NCBI GenBank assembly: GCA_964635055.1
Contig: CAZWMT010000015.1
Location: forward strand, 56,233-120,232
Source: JAEUJM01 sp964635055
GTDB lineage: Bacteria > Actinomycetota > Acidimicrobiia > Acidimicrobiales > DATDAH01
Reading direction: 5' to 3'
Length of the DNA: 64,000 bases
The translations under genes and the position numbers were made by a program. The notes under the pieces are model-generated. The model saw nothing but the letters and a program-made list of their open reading frames with translations. It made no database searches and had not been told where the DNA came from. Every line of letters begins with the position of its first letter. The stretch's first letter is position 1. This document shows, piece by piece, positions 24,470 through 34,799 of the stretch.

Positions 24470-25417
24470 ATGAGTGAGCTGCGATTCGACGGGAAGTCCG
24501 TGGTGGTCACCGGCGCAGGCCGAGGGGTGGGTCGCTCGCACGCCCTGCAACTCGCGTCGAGGGGCGCGAGTGTGGTCGTGGCTGACCTCGGCGGCGCTCT
24601 GGAGGGCGGTGGCTCGTCGGCCGAACCAGCGCACCGGGTCGTCAAAGAGATCGAGGAGGCCGGGGGACAGGCGGTTGCCTGTCACGCGTCGGTGGCGGAG
24701 GAGGACGGCGCCGCGTCGATCATCCAGGCCGCGATCGACGCCTTCGGCAAGGTCGACGTCGTCATCAACAACGCCGGCATCGCCGCCCCGGACTGGTTCG
24801 AGGACACGCCGCTCGACCGGGTGCGCAAGATGATCGAGGTCCACTACCTGGGGACGGTGTACGTCACCCGGGCGGCCTGGCCCCACATGATGGAGGCGGG
24901 TGGCGGCCGCATCGTCAACACCTGCTCCGAGGCGGCGCTGGGGTTCGTGCCGAAAGGTGCGGCCTACGGAGGCGCCAAAGGGGCGGTGCTGGCCTTCACA
25001 CGTGAGCTCGCGCTCGAAGCGCCGCGCCACGGCATTCGGGTCAACGCGGTGATGCCGCGGGCCCAGACGAGACTGTCGGCCCCCGAGGTCATGGCGCACA
25101 CCTACGACGTGCCCGTGGAGCTCTTCGACTCGGGCTCTATGGACCAGTACGCGCCGGAGCTCGTGTCACCGGCCGCGGTCTATCTAGCGCACGACTCCTG
25201 TCCTCTCAACGGTGAGGTCCTCATCTCTGGTGGGGGACAGGTGATGCGCATGGCTTTCGTGTGCAACGAGGGCATTGCGAACGAAGCCATGACTGCAGAG
25301 GACGTCGCTGCGGGCCTGGACAAGATCATGGACCTCTCCGACGGCCACGAGGTGAAGGTCGAGACGCTGGCCGGCGACGAGATCTCCGCGGCCCGTGAGG
25401 AGGCGGGTACCGCCTGA
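24470..25417 (+). CDS. Short-chain dehydrogenase/reductase (SDR) 5
   Basis: A 315-residue SDR of the type close to MFE-2 hydroxyacyl-CoA dehydrogenase domains. TGAGRGVGRSHALQLASRGA is near residue 13, VINNAGI follows, Ser is in NTCSEAALGF and YGGAK is the YxxxK. The longer C-terminal part (VLISGGGQVMRMAFVCNEGI, DISAAREEAG) matches relatives that act on CoA thioesters. SDR 6 at 27676 has a similar layout. Upstream, 68 bp separate it from the sucrase/ferredoxin-like gene; that gap contains TGCACGGTGCA but no copy of the cluster operator. Confidence 0.88.
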   Translation: MSELRFDGKSVVVTGAGRGVGRSHALQLASRGASVVVADLGGALEGGGSSAEPAHRVVKEIEEAGGQAVACHASVAEEDGAASIIQAAIDAFGKVDVVINNAGIAAPDWFEDTPLDRVRKMIEVHYLGTVYVTRAAWPHMMEAGGGRIVNTCSEAALGFVPKGAAYGGAKGAVLAFTRELALEAPRHGIRVNAVMPRAQTRLSAPEVMAHTYDVPVELFDSGSMDQYAPELVSPAAVYLAHDSCPLNGEVLISGGGQVMRMAFVCNEGIANEAMTAEDVAAGLDKIMDLSDGHEVKVETLAGDEISAAREEAGTA

Positions 25418-25449
25418 TCGGCGGGCCTCACCGGCCATCTCCAGGCGAC

Positions 25450-26319
25450 TCAGCCCTTCGTGTAGCGGGGGATCTGCTCCTCGGTGAGGACGGGCATCGG
25501 TGCCGCCACCTTGCGCAGAGTGCGGGCGGGCGCTTGCTCGGTCACGTTCGGCCGGCCGTGCTGCACGGCGAGGTTGTCCCACACGACGAAGTCGCCGGCC
25601 CGCCACTCGTGGTCGAGTCGGACGTCGTCTGCGTACATCACCGCGAACAACTCCTCCAGCAGCGGCTCGCTCTCGTCCTCGGGCACGTCGACGATTGCCT
25701 TCGTCATCTGCTCGCACGCGTACAGCAGCGACCGGCCCGTGCGCGGGTGCCGCAGTTCGAGGGGCTTGACCGTGCTCGGTGGATCCACCACCTCGGTGAG
25801 GATCACGTCCGTCATGTCCCCTCGCCGTACCTCGCCGGCGGTGTGCAGTGCGTGACGGCCGCGGATGCGGCCGTGGAGGTTGTCGCCCATCGCGGACCAG
25901 GCCCAGGCGGTGCTGACGAACGTCGTCGGCGCGGTTGGAGGCTCCACCTCCACCGCGTAGAGCGAGACGAGCTCACAGGGCTGCTCGGCCCACATCATGT
26001 CGGCGTGGAACTGCAGGCGACCGAACGGTGCCGCCGCCCGCTCACGACGGTTCGAGATGTACCAGCGGTCCTCCCGCGGCGTGCCCGGGCCGAGATCCTT
26101 CTGGATCAGCACCTCGGCCATGCGGAGCTGACCGGCGTGACTCAGCTCGAGATCCCGGAACACGAGGACGCCGTACCGGTCGAACGCCGTCTGCAGGTCC
26201 CGGCGCGCACCCGCGTCGTCGAGCAGCGACTCGTCGAACCGCGACACTTCGGCGCCGACGACCGGGCTGAGGGGTGCGATCTCGATCGATCCCCCTGAGG
26301 ACACTTCGCTCGAGGTCAT
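25450..26319 (-). CDS. TauD/TfdA-family dioxygenase (copy 2)
   Basis: A 289-residue Fe(II)/2-oxoglutarate dioxygenase. HAD in LQFHADMMWAEQP, the distal His in AVQHGRPN and the Arg in RTLRKV are all present, so it should be active. It is a clear paralogue of the 2275-3156 protein (shared RAGD(F/L)VVWDN and YGVLVFRDLEL/YQVLVFRDLDV blocks). The ATG overlaps the P450 stop by 4 bp (ATGA). Both oxidative enzymes would be co-expressed from the promoter at operator site E. Confidence 0.9.
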   Translation of the reverse strand: MTSSEVSSGGSIEIAPLSPVVGAEVSRFDESLLDDAGARRDLQTAFDRYGVLVFRDLELSHAGQLRMAEVLIQKDLGPGTPREDRWYISNRRERAAAPFGRLQFHADMMWAEQPCELVSLYAVEVEPPTAPTTFVSTAWAWSAMGDNLHGRIRGRHALHTAGEVRRGDMTDVILTEVVDPPSTVKPLELRHPRTGRSLLYACEQMTKAIVDVPEDESEPLLEELFAVMYADDVRLDHEWRAGDFVVWDNLAVQHGRPNVTEQAPARTLRKVAAPMPVLTEEQIPRYTKG

Positions 26320-27524
26320 GCCTCCACCACCAGGTGCTCCCAGCCCCGGGTGTTGATCCCGGAGACCATCGAGGACGCCTCCCGGTCGATGGTCCAGCCC
26401 GGGAGGGTGTCGAGGAGGACATCGATGGCGACGCGCATCTCGAGCCGGGCCAGAGAGGCGCCCAGGCAGAAGTGGGGCCCGAAGCCGAACGAGAAGTTCT
26501 GCCCACCGGATCGTCGGATGTCGAAGACGTCGGGCTCCGGGAACTGCCGCTCGTCCCGGTTGGCGGCGGGTGGCAGCACGACCATCGCGCTCCGGGCGGG
26601 CACGACGGTGCCGTGCAGCTCGATGTCCCGGGTCACCCAGCGGGCGGCGTGATACGACACCGCCTCGTAGCGGATGATCTCCTCGACGGCGGTCGCCATC
26701 AGGCCCCGGTCGGCCCGCAGCGCCTCGCGTTGGTCCGGGTGGTCCCCCAGCGCGCGCATCGCCCATCCGAGGGCCATGGCCGTCGTGTCGGATCCGGCCG
26801 AGGCGATCAGGGTCAGGTAGGTGAGGATCTCGTCCCGACGGAGCGTCCGGGTGGCGCCCGTCTCGTCGGTGAGCTCCATGTGGAGCAGTTGCGTCATGAC
26901 GTCGTCGGTGGGGTGGTTCACCCGCTCGTCGAGGTAGCGGTCGAACCACACGGCGCTTTCGGCGATCCCGGCGAGGGCATCGGCGTCCGGATCGTCGGAG
27001 TCGGTGTGCATCGTCCGGTGGAACACGGCGTGCAACTCGGCCTGGTCCGCCTTGGGCAGGCCCAGCAGCATGCCGATGACCTGTACCGGGATCTGGTTGG
27101 CGACCTCCGCCATGAAGTCGAAGCGCGACCGGCCCCGGATCGACTCGACCACCTCCTCGCAGAGGTGGCGGATCTGCTCCTCCAGCCCGTTGACCGCTCT
27201 CGGCGTGAACAGGCGGGACACGAGGGCCCGGTGCATCGTGTGTTGGGGTGGGTCCTCGCAGATGAACAGGCCGTCGGGCATCTCGAGGCCCAGGTCGACG
27301 CACGCCTTGAGGACCTCGTAGGTCATGCCGTTGCCGGAGATGAACGTGTCCCGGTCGGCGAGCACCTGCGCAACGTCGGCGTAGCGGCTCACCGCGAAGA
27401 AGTCGTACTGCTCGCTCCGGTAGAGCGGCATCTCGTCGCGGAGGCGACGCAGCACCTCGTACGGGGCGGCGAACGTGTCGCGGTCGTAGAGGTCGAACTC
27501 GACATCGGAGGTTGTCAGGGCCAT
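26316..27524 (-). CDS. Cytochrome P450
   Basis: A class-I bacterial P450 of 402 residues. The I-helix oxygen-activation motif is AGSDTTAMA, the K-helix ExxR lies in VEEIIRYEAV and the heme-ligand loop is FGFGPHFCLG. The ATG at 27524 is preferred because GGGGAGG lies about 8 nt upstream; the open frame continues further but is read antisense over the SDR. It needs a ferredoxin and reductase; no dedicated 3Fe-4S ferredoxin gene is next to it, though a Rieske protein lies 4 kb away. It is transcribed with the dioxygenase and probably performs an early hydroxylation. Confidence 0.92.
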   Translation of the reverse strand: MALTTSDVEFDLYDRDTFAAPYEVLRRLRDEMPLYRSEQYDFFAVSRYADVAQVLADRDTFISGNGMTYEVLKACVDLGLEMPDGLFICEDPPQHTMHRALVSRLFTPRAVNGLEEQIRHLCEEVVESIRGRSRFDFMAEVANQIPVQVIGMLLGLPKADQAELHAVFHRTMHTDSDDPDADALAGIAESAVWFDRYLDERVNHPTDDVMTQLLHMELTDETGATRTLRRDEILTYLTLIASAGSDTTAMALGWAMRALGDHPDQREALRADRGLMATAVEEIIRYEAVSYHAARWVTRDIELHGTVVPARSAMVVLPPAANRDERQFPEPDVFDIRRSGGQNFSFGFGPHFCLGASLARLEMRVAIDVLLDTLPGWTIDREASSMVSGINTRGWEHLVVEA

Positions 27525-27581
27525 GAAGGGCCTCCCCGAGAGCTTCGGCTGGGTGGTGTCGCTGCGAACCAGATCCAATGC

Positions 27582-27597
27582 TGACACTAGACTGCCA
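27582..27597. promoter_or_regulatory. Operator site E (TGACACT-AG-ACTGCCA)
   Basis: Arms match the cluster operator at 6 of 7 positions on each side. It lies between the divergent P450-dioxygenase operon (start 27524) and SDR 6 (start 27676), so it could control both. Confidence 0.6.
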
Positions 27598-27675
27598 AAT
27601 TGGCGAGAGCGGGTGTACCGCGCCAGGGGCCGACGCCGGGGGAGATCGAGGCGTCGCTCGCCGGACGGAGGATCC

Positions 27676-28605
27676 ATGATCGACTTCACCGACCAGTCCG
27701 TGATCGTGACCGGCGCCGGGCGTGGGCTCGGGAGGGAGTATGCGCTCGAGCTCGCGAGGCGCGGTGCTCGCGTCGTGGTCAACGACGTCGGTGGTTCGAT
27801 GAGTGGCGAAGGCATCGACCGGTCCGTGGCCGAAGCGGTCGTCGACGAGATCCGAGGGGTCGGGGGTGAGGCGGTCGTTTCCCACCATTCAGTCGACTCG
27901 CCGGAGGGGGCACGTGCGATCGTCGCCGCCGCCACGGATGCGTTCGGTCGGCTCGACGCCGTGATCAGCAACGCGGGCATCTACGGGATGCATCCCTTCG
28001 AGGAGCTCTCGGTCGAGCAATGGCGTCGGATGCTCCAGGTCCACCTCGACGGAGCGTTCTTCCTCAGCCAACCGGCGCTCGAGGTGATGTGCGCCCAGGG
28101 ATCCGGCCGGCTCGTGTTCATCGCGTCGAACATCGGGGCGTTCGGTCAGGAGCATGCGGCCCACTACGCCGCAGCCAAGGGCGGGATCATCGGGCTGACG
28201 AACGCGCTCGCCGTCGAATACGCACCTCACAGCATCAAGGTCAACGCGGTCCTACCCGTCGGACGGACCCGGATGATGACCGACTCGATGGGCGAGCGAG
28301 CGCCGAATCCCGTGCTCGACCAGTTCTTCGACGCGACGACGGTGGAGCGCATCGTCCCGCTCGTCGTCTACCTCGCCAGCGGTGCCTGCTCCTTGAGCCA
28401 CCACTGCTTCTCAGCGGTGGCCGGCCGTTACGCACGCGTCTTCCTCGGCCTCGGCGAAGGGTGGGTCGCCGACGGGGCCGTCGACGCGACCGCTGAGGAC
28501 ATCGCCGAGCACCTCGACGAGATCACTGCGACCGAGCCGTTCTCGGTCCCGCTGTCGGTGGCAGATGAGATCTTCACGGTGCTCGGCCAGATCGGCTTGA
28601 TCTGA
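27676..28605 (+). CDS. Short-chain dehydrogenase/reductase (SDR) 6
   Basis: A 309-residue SDR: TGAGRGLGREYALELARRGA near residue 12, VISNAGI, Ser in IASNIGAFGQ and YAAAK. Like SDR 5, it has a long C-terminal part (SLSHHCFSAVAGRYARVFLG) in place of the short VDGG ending, which resembles MFE-2-type hydroxyacyl-CoA dehydrogenase domains. The ATG at 27676 follows CGGAGGATCC, a strong ribosome-binding site. It is divergent from the P450 operon and lies just upstream of the importer operon. Confidence 0.88.
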   Translation: MIDFTDQSVIVTGAGRGLGREYALELARRGARVVVNDVGGSMSGEGIDRSVAEAVVDEIRGVGGEAVVSHHSVDSPEGARAIVAAATDAFGRLDAVISNAGIYGMHPFEELSVEQWRRMLQVHLDGAFFLSQPALEVMCAQGSGRLVFIASNIGAFGQEHAAHYAAAKGGIIGLTNALAVEYAPHSIKVNAVLPVGRTRMMTDSMGERAPNPVLDQFFDATTVERIVPLVVYLASGACSLSHHCFSAVAGRYARVFLGLGEGWVADGAVDATAEDIAEHLDEITATEPFSVPLSVADEIFTVLGQIGLI

Positions 28606-28676
28606 CGGCGGTCCGGGACCGAGCGGGGCGTCGAAGGTCAGATCCCTTGCGGAGGTGTCTTGCCAGGGTTAGATTC

Positions 28677-28692
28677 TGACAGTCGACTGACG
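28677..28692. promoter_or_regulatory. Operator site F (TGACAGT-CG-ACTGACG)
   Basis: The left arm is perfect and the right arm keeps ACTG. It lies 44 bp upstream of the importer lipoprotein start. It is the weakest match of the six but is placed exactly where control of substrate uptake would be expected. Confidence 0.5.
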
Positions 28693-28735
28693 GTTTTTGG
28701 CGCAGCGGTATCGCTGCCGGGGGGAGGACCATTCC

Positions 28736-30067
28736 ATGAGGCGCTTTCGATCCAGCCGGTCCACGGTGAACCGACGACTCCTCGGCGTGGCCCTCGTGGC
28801 GTTGCTCGGACTCGGTGCCGCCGCCTGCGGAAGCGAGACCGGCGGAGGGGACGAGACCGGCGCGACGACGTCGGTGGCCGGGGACGGTGGGACGACCGCG
28901 ACGGTCGGTGGTGACCCCCTGGGCGAACCGAACCCGGCGTCTGGCACGCCCGTGACGGTGGGCTTGATCACGACAGGCGGCGACTGCGCCGACTGCTCGG
29001 AAGGTGGAGGGCTCGAGGAGCCCGCAGCACAGGCCACCGTGGAGTGGGTCAACGAGTACCTCGGCGGTGTCGGGGGTCATCCGGTCGAGCTCCAGGTGTG
29101 CAACAACGACCTCGATCCGTCCAAGGCGATCGATTGCGCGAACGAGCTCATCAGCGCCGGTGCAGTCGCAGTCGTCACCGGCGCCGACTCGACGGTCACG
29201 GCGTGGGAGACGCTGCACGACGCCGGCATCCCCGTGATCAGCTTCGCCACCGCGGAGTCGTCCTACATCCAGGATCCGGACTCCACCTTTGTCCTCCAGG
29301 ACAGCGCGGCCCTCACGGTCGAGTACCCGATCGGGGTCGCGGAGGAAGTCGACACCGACCTCCTCACGATCCTCCCCGTCGACCTTCCCGCGGCAACCGA
29401 CATCTACGACGAAGAGGCCACACAGGAGCGATTTGCGGAAGCCGGACTGGACCCGGCCGTCATCCCCGCCCCGCTCGGGGCGGTCGACATGACGCCTCAG
29501 GCGCAGCAGATCGTGCAGGACAACCCTGATGGCGTCGTGAACATCGTGGGCCACGATGCGTTCTGCATCCCCGCGATCAACGCCCTCGAGGCGGCGGGCT
29601 TCACGGGCACGATCGGCATCATCTCCTTCTGCGCCACCGACGCCATGCGAGAGGCGTTTGCCGGCTCGGATGTCCTCGAAGGCCTGCGGCTCGGCGCGTC
29701 CGATGCCCTCGGTGACGAATCGGACCCCTCGACCGTTCAGTACAACGCGGTCATGGACGAGTACGCCTCATCCGAGATCCCTCGGGATTCCTCTTCGCCA
29801 TCGGCGATCTACTCCTCCTTCGCGGGACTTGCCATCGGCACCGCCGGGCTGGAAGGGGAGGTCACCCCAGAATCGATCATCGATGCCATGCGGTCCATGG
29901 ACAACGAAGTGCTGCCCGGAACGGGCGGTCGTGGCTTCCGGTGCAACGGCAATGCCTCGCCGAGCGGACCCGCAGTGTGCTCCGCCAGCGGCCTGTCGGC
30001 GACCCTCGACGCCGAGGGTCAACCGGTGAGCTACGCGGTGTTCAACGACGAGCCCATCCCGGACTGA
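28736..30067 (+). CDS. Branched-chain-type ABC transporter substrate-binding lipoprotein 1
   Basis: A 443-residue periplasmic-binding-type (LivK-like) lipoprotein. A basic N-terminus, hydrophobic core and lipobox LGAAAC place the mature Cys near residue 31. A Gly/Thr-rich linker follows, then the ligand-binding fold starting PVTVGLITTGGDCADCSEGGG. It should sit on the outer face of the membrane and deliver substrate to the downstream permease. GGAGG lies 8 nt before the ATG. Four extra cysteines in the lobe sequence suggest disulfides. The ligand is unknown, but the catabolic setting argues against amino acids. Confidence 0.9.
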   Translation: MRRFRSSRSTVNRRLLGVALVALLGLGAAACGSETGGGDETGATTSVAGDGGTTATVGGDPLGEPNPASGTPVTVGLITTGGDCADCSEGGGLEEPAAQATVEWVNEYLGGVGGHPVELQVCNNDLDPSKAIDCANELISAGAVAVVTGADSTVTAWETLHDAGIPVISFATAESSYIQDPDSTFVLQDSAALTVEYPIGVAEEVDTDLLTILPVDLPAATDIYDEEATQERFAEAGLDPAVIPAPLGAVDMTPQAQQIVQDNPDGVVNIVGHDAFCIPAINALEAAGFTGTIGIISFCATDAMREAFAGSDVLEGLRLGASDALGDESDPSTVQYNAVMDEYASSEIPRDSSSPSAIYSSFAGLAIGTAGLEGEVTPESIIDAMRSMDNEVLPGTGGRGFRCNGNASPSGPAVCSASGLSATLDAEGQPVSYAVFNDEPIPD

Positions 30068-30106
30068 TCGTCCTCAACGGATCGTCGACACGAGAGAGGC
30101 CCACCC

Positions 30107-32820
30107 CTGGAGCACATCACCTCACTGCTGTTCGGCCTGGGCAACGGCGGTGTCTACGCAGCCCTAGCGCTCGCGATCGTATTGACCTACCGGAGCTCGG
30201 GGGTCATCAACTTCGCCACTGGGACGATCGCGCTCTTCACGGCGTACACCTTCGCGAACCTGCGGAAGGGTCTATTGCTGATCCTGATACCCGGCTTGCC
30301 TGGCAGCGTCGAGCTGCCACGAACCGTCGACCTCATCCCCGCAGCGCTGATCGCGCTCATGCTCGCCGCCCTGCTCGGTGCTCTCTTGTACCTCCTGGTC
30401 TTCAGGAACCTGCGGTCCGCGCCACCTCTGGCGCGCACCGGCGCGTCGCTGGGCTTGCTCGTGGTCCTTCAGGCCCTCATCGTCAACCGGGTCGGAGAAC
30501 GGCCGGTCAGCGTCCAGAGCATCTTCCCCGCCGATCGTTGGACGTTCGGCGAGGTGGGAATGCTGTCGGACCGGTTCTACCTCGCCGTCGCCGTGGTGGT
30601 GCTCACGCTCGGCCTCACGGCGGTGTTCCGCTGGACTCGCTTCGGGCTGCTGACCCGGGCGGTGGCCGAGACGCAGACGGGAGCACTGGTGAGTGGGGTG
30701 TCGCCTGAGCGGGTTGCCCTCTCGAACTGGGTGCTGAGCGCAGTCGTGGCTGGCGCCGCCGGCATCTTGATCTCGCCGATCACCCCGCTGACACCGACCG
30801 CCTACGCCCTCGTGGTCGTACCGGCCTTGGCGGCGGCCGTCGTCGGGCGCTTCGACGCGCTGATCCCGACGGTCCTCGCTGGATTGGCGATCGGCATGCT
30901 CCAGTCCGAGGCATCGTCGCTGGCACTCAGCGTCAGTTGGTTCCCCGAGTCTGGCTCGCCCGAACTGGTACCGCTGGTGGTGATCCTGGTTGCGCTGCTC
31001 TTCGTCGGCCGGGGAATCCGCACAAGGGGAGGCTTGGTGCGTGAGACGCTCGGGCGGGCTCCCCGCCCACAGCTGTTCCTGGCGCCCACTCTCATCGGGA
31101 CCGCAGTGGGCGTCGTCGCCCTGGCGGTGACCCACGGGACCTGGCGGGCGGCCGTCATCAACACGCTGATCGCCGCCATCATCGCCCTCTCGTTGGTCGT
31201 GGTGACCGGCTACGCAGGTCAGGTCTCGCTTGCACAGCTCACCCTGGCCGGTGTCGGCGGCTTCGCCCTGGCCGGTATCACCGAGGGTTGGGGGATCCCG
31301 TTCCCCTTCGCGCCGCTCCTCGCGGCAGTGATCACGGCGGTGGTCGGTGTGGTGGTCGGCCTTCCCGCGCTGCGCCTGCGCGGGCTCACCCTGGGCGTGG
31401 TGACGCTCGCGTTGGCCTATTCGATCGAGGCGGTCTGGTTCCGAAACGGCCAGTTCGTGCCATCCGGTGGTGCAAGGGTGGGTCGGCCCGAACTCTTGGG
31501 CATCGACCTCAGCATCGGCAGCGGCAGTGCGTTCCCCCGGATGCAGTTCGGGTTGCTCGCCCTTCTCACGCTCGTGGTCGTCGCATGGTGTGTGGCGAGG
31601 CTCCGAACGAGCGCAGTGGGATCGGCGATGCTCGCGGTGCGCGCCAACGAGCACTCCGCCGCGGGGATCGGGGTCAACGTCGTCGGCGTGAAGATCGCCA
31701 GCTTCGCCCTCGCGTCGTTCATCGCGGGGATTGGTGGCAGCCTCCTGGCGTATCGCCAGGGCACCATCACCTTCAACTCGTTCACTGCGCTGGGCGGGCT
31801 CGCCCTCTTGACCACGGTGTACCTGGCCGGCATCACGTCGGTTTCGGGCGGGATCCTCGCCGGCATCATGGCCGCGACCGGAGTCGTCTACCTGGCCGCC
31901 GACCGGTGGGTCGATCTCGGTCGTTGGTTCGTGGTGCTCACCGGCGTCGGCCTCATCGTCACGCTCATCCAGTACCCCGAGGGGCTCGCCGCCGCCGGTC
32001 ATCGGCTTGCCCACCGACTACACGGATTCCGAATGTTCCGAGTGCCTCAGCGTCACCCAGAGGAGCACGCCGCAGCGCCTCCGGCCCTTCCAGCGCACGA
32101 GGGGACCGCTCTCGCAGTGGAGCACCTGACGGTTCGCTACGGCGGAGTCATGGCGGTGGCTGACGTCGACCTCCACGTGGACGTGGGCAAGGTGGTCGGA
32201 CTGATCGGACCGAACGGTGCCGGCAAGACGAGCCTGATCGACGCCGTGACGGGCTTTGCCCGCGCCGAGGGTGCGGTGTTGCTGCATGGTGAGCGCATCG
32301 ACCGACTGAAGGCGCATGTCCGTGTCCGGGGAGGGCTCGCCCGAACCTTCCAGTCGCTCGAGCTGTACGACGACCTCACCGTGCACGAGAACGTCAGTGC
32401 TGCGCTGTTCGGGACGGCCCGAAAGCACCGGCCCGGCCAGGTCGATGCCGCACTCGAACGGGTCGGCTTGAGCGAGCTCGAAGAGCGCGAGGCCGGTGAG
32501 CTCAGCCAGGGTGAACGCCAGCTGGTGTCGATCGCCCGGGCGTGTGCATGCGAGCCGACGGTGCTCCTCCTGGACGAGCCTGCCGCCGGGCTCGGCCCGA
32601 AGGACACCGAGGAACTCGGCGAACGCATCCGGGCCATCGCCGCCTCGGGCACGGCGGTCCTCCTGGTCGACCACGACATCGGACTCGTTCTCGACGTCTG
32701 CGACTACATCTACGTCCTCGACTTCGGACAGATCCTGGTCGAGGGCGACGCCGAAGCGATCCGCAACGACAAGGCGTTCGCCGAGGCGTACCTCGGCACC
32801 CTGCACCAGGTCGCGGCGTC

Positions 32821-32824
<4 letters not shown>
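30107..32824 (+). CDS. LivH-LivM-LivG fusion: ABC permease/permease/ATPase 1
   Basis: A 905-residue fusion. Residues about 1-290 are a LivH-type permease (LGNGGVYAALALAIVLTYRSSGVINFATG), 300-620 a LivM-type permease (LSLVVVTGYAGQVSLAQL) and 670-905 a LivG-type ATPase. The ATPase has Walker A GPNGAGKTS near residue 700, signature LSQGE near 798 and Walker B VLLLDEP near 819. The frame has no ATG before residue 26, yet homology starts earlier. A CTG at 30107 gives LEHITSLLFGLGNGG, with GAGAGAGG about 9 nt upstream, so CTG is proposed as start. The downstream LivF gene overlaps it (GTGA). Confidence 0.88.
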
Positions 32825-33552
<728 letters not shown>

Positions 33553-33845
33553 GTCGCAGGGCGGGCCACAGCCATCCAGGACATGCGTAGACCCTGCCAG
33601 TCCGAGAAGTCATCGGCGTGACTGGTGGAGGTCGTCGGCCTGTCCGATGGGAGCGCGCTCGCCGCGGCTGGCTGTGGCTGACCCACGGAGTGCGCTCGTC
33701 TGTGTGGCGCGGGTGGATCTGCTTCCCGCGAGGCGTGCTGGGGACGCCCAACTGCTTCGGTGCCAGCTCGGGGCTCGCGCTGGTCGCTGAGCGTTGCGCT
33801 TGGTCTCTGCCCTCGCCGAGCGTCGTTCCTGCTTGTGCTGTGGGT
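33553..33845. other. Non-coding flank of the first transposase copy
   Basis: No convincing gene. From about 33605 it is alignable with the segment preceding the second transposase copy (35965-36203): both begin GAGAAGTCATCGG and share GCGCGCTCGCCGCGGCTGGC and neighbouring blocks. It is therefore probably the non-coding left end of the element. Confidence 0.6.
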
Positions 33846-34740
33846 TCAGGCGGCGGTGCGGTACTCGTTGATGAGCCCGGCGCAGGTGGTGCGCGGCTCG
33901 ACGTTGCGCCCGAACGGAGGCTCGATCACCTTGCAGAGGGCGTCGTCGGGGGCGTGTTGGTCGAGGGCCCGGTGAGGGCGATGACTGTTGTAGTGGTTGA
34001 GGTAATCGGTGAGGAGTCGTCGATGCTCATCAGGAAGTTCCGGGCGACCTGGGTGGTCCACGCACCCGTGGGGTTGGCGGTGACCCCGGCCAAGTGCACC
34101 CGGCGGGATCCCACCTCGATGAAGAACAGCACGTGGAGGCGTTGGAGGGTGGCGGTGTCGACGCAGCAGAAGTCGGTGGCGATCACTCCCCGGGCTTGGG
34201 TGCGGATGAACGCCGCCCAGGTGGGACCGGTCCGGTTCGGGGTGGGGTCGATGCCGGCGTCGCGGAGGACCTTCCACACGCTCGAGGGAGCGACCTTGTG
34301 GCCGAGGCGGGACAGTTCGCCGTGGATGCGCCGGTAGCCCCAGGTGGGGTCCTCACGGGCCATGCGCAGGGCGAGCCGTCGGGTCTCGGCGTGCACCGGC
34401 GGCCGTCCCCGTCGCGGGGCGGCGGGTTGGGTCCATCGGCGGGCGACCAGGCGGCGGTGCCACCCGATCACCGTGGCCGGTTGCACGATGAGGAACACGT
34501 CGCGGAGCCGGGCCCGGCCGATGGCGGTGGACAACACCGCGAGGATGGTGCGGTCGGTCTCGGTGAAGGCCGGTCGGGCGACCTGGCGTTGCAGCACGAG
34601 GACCTGGTGGCGCAGCGCGAGGATCTCGGCGTCACGCTCGTCGCCAGCGGCGAACAGCCAACCGAGGCGGCACACGACGAGACGGGCGATCGAGGGGACG
34701 AGGTTCGTGGCGTCGGTGACGGTAACGGGGCCGACACCGG
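33605..34740 (-). mobile_element. Insertion-sequence copy 1 (integrase-core/DDE type), degenerate
   Basis: The span holds the left non-coding segment shared with copy 2 and the damaged transposase. The shared left motif GAGAAGTCATCGG marks one probable end. The right end is not resolved; similarity between the copies fades near 34740. No target-site duplication could be identified by eye. Confidence 0.6.
33846..34675 (-). pseudogene. Transposase with integrase core, internally deleted (copy 1)
   Basis: The N-terminal part is intact: LALRHQVLVLQRQVAR coiled region, IGWHRRLVARRW HTH and the first catalytic Asp in ATDFCCVDT. After ARNFLMS about 75 residues present in copy 2 are missing, including VHDGAGQYS (second Asp) and NAYAERWVRT (Glu). 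The frame also shifts, and the C-terminus NSHRPHRALDQHAP...INEYRTAA is found in another frame ending at 33846. With two of three DDE residues gone, it cannot be catalytic. Confidence 0.85.
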
Positions 34741-34799
34741 CCCTGATACTGAGGTGTCGCGGGCCGGGGTTTGCGCTGGCGTCAGCGCCATACGCTGCG

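Noticed and set aside
25450..27888. A single 812-codon minus-strand protein covering P450 and dioxygenase
   Set aside because: Only its C-terminal 289 residues resemble a protein; the rest is the out-of-frame shadow of the P450 gene, which is intact in another frame.
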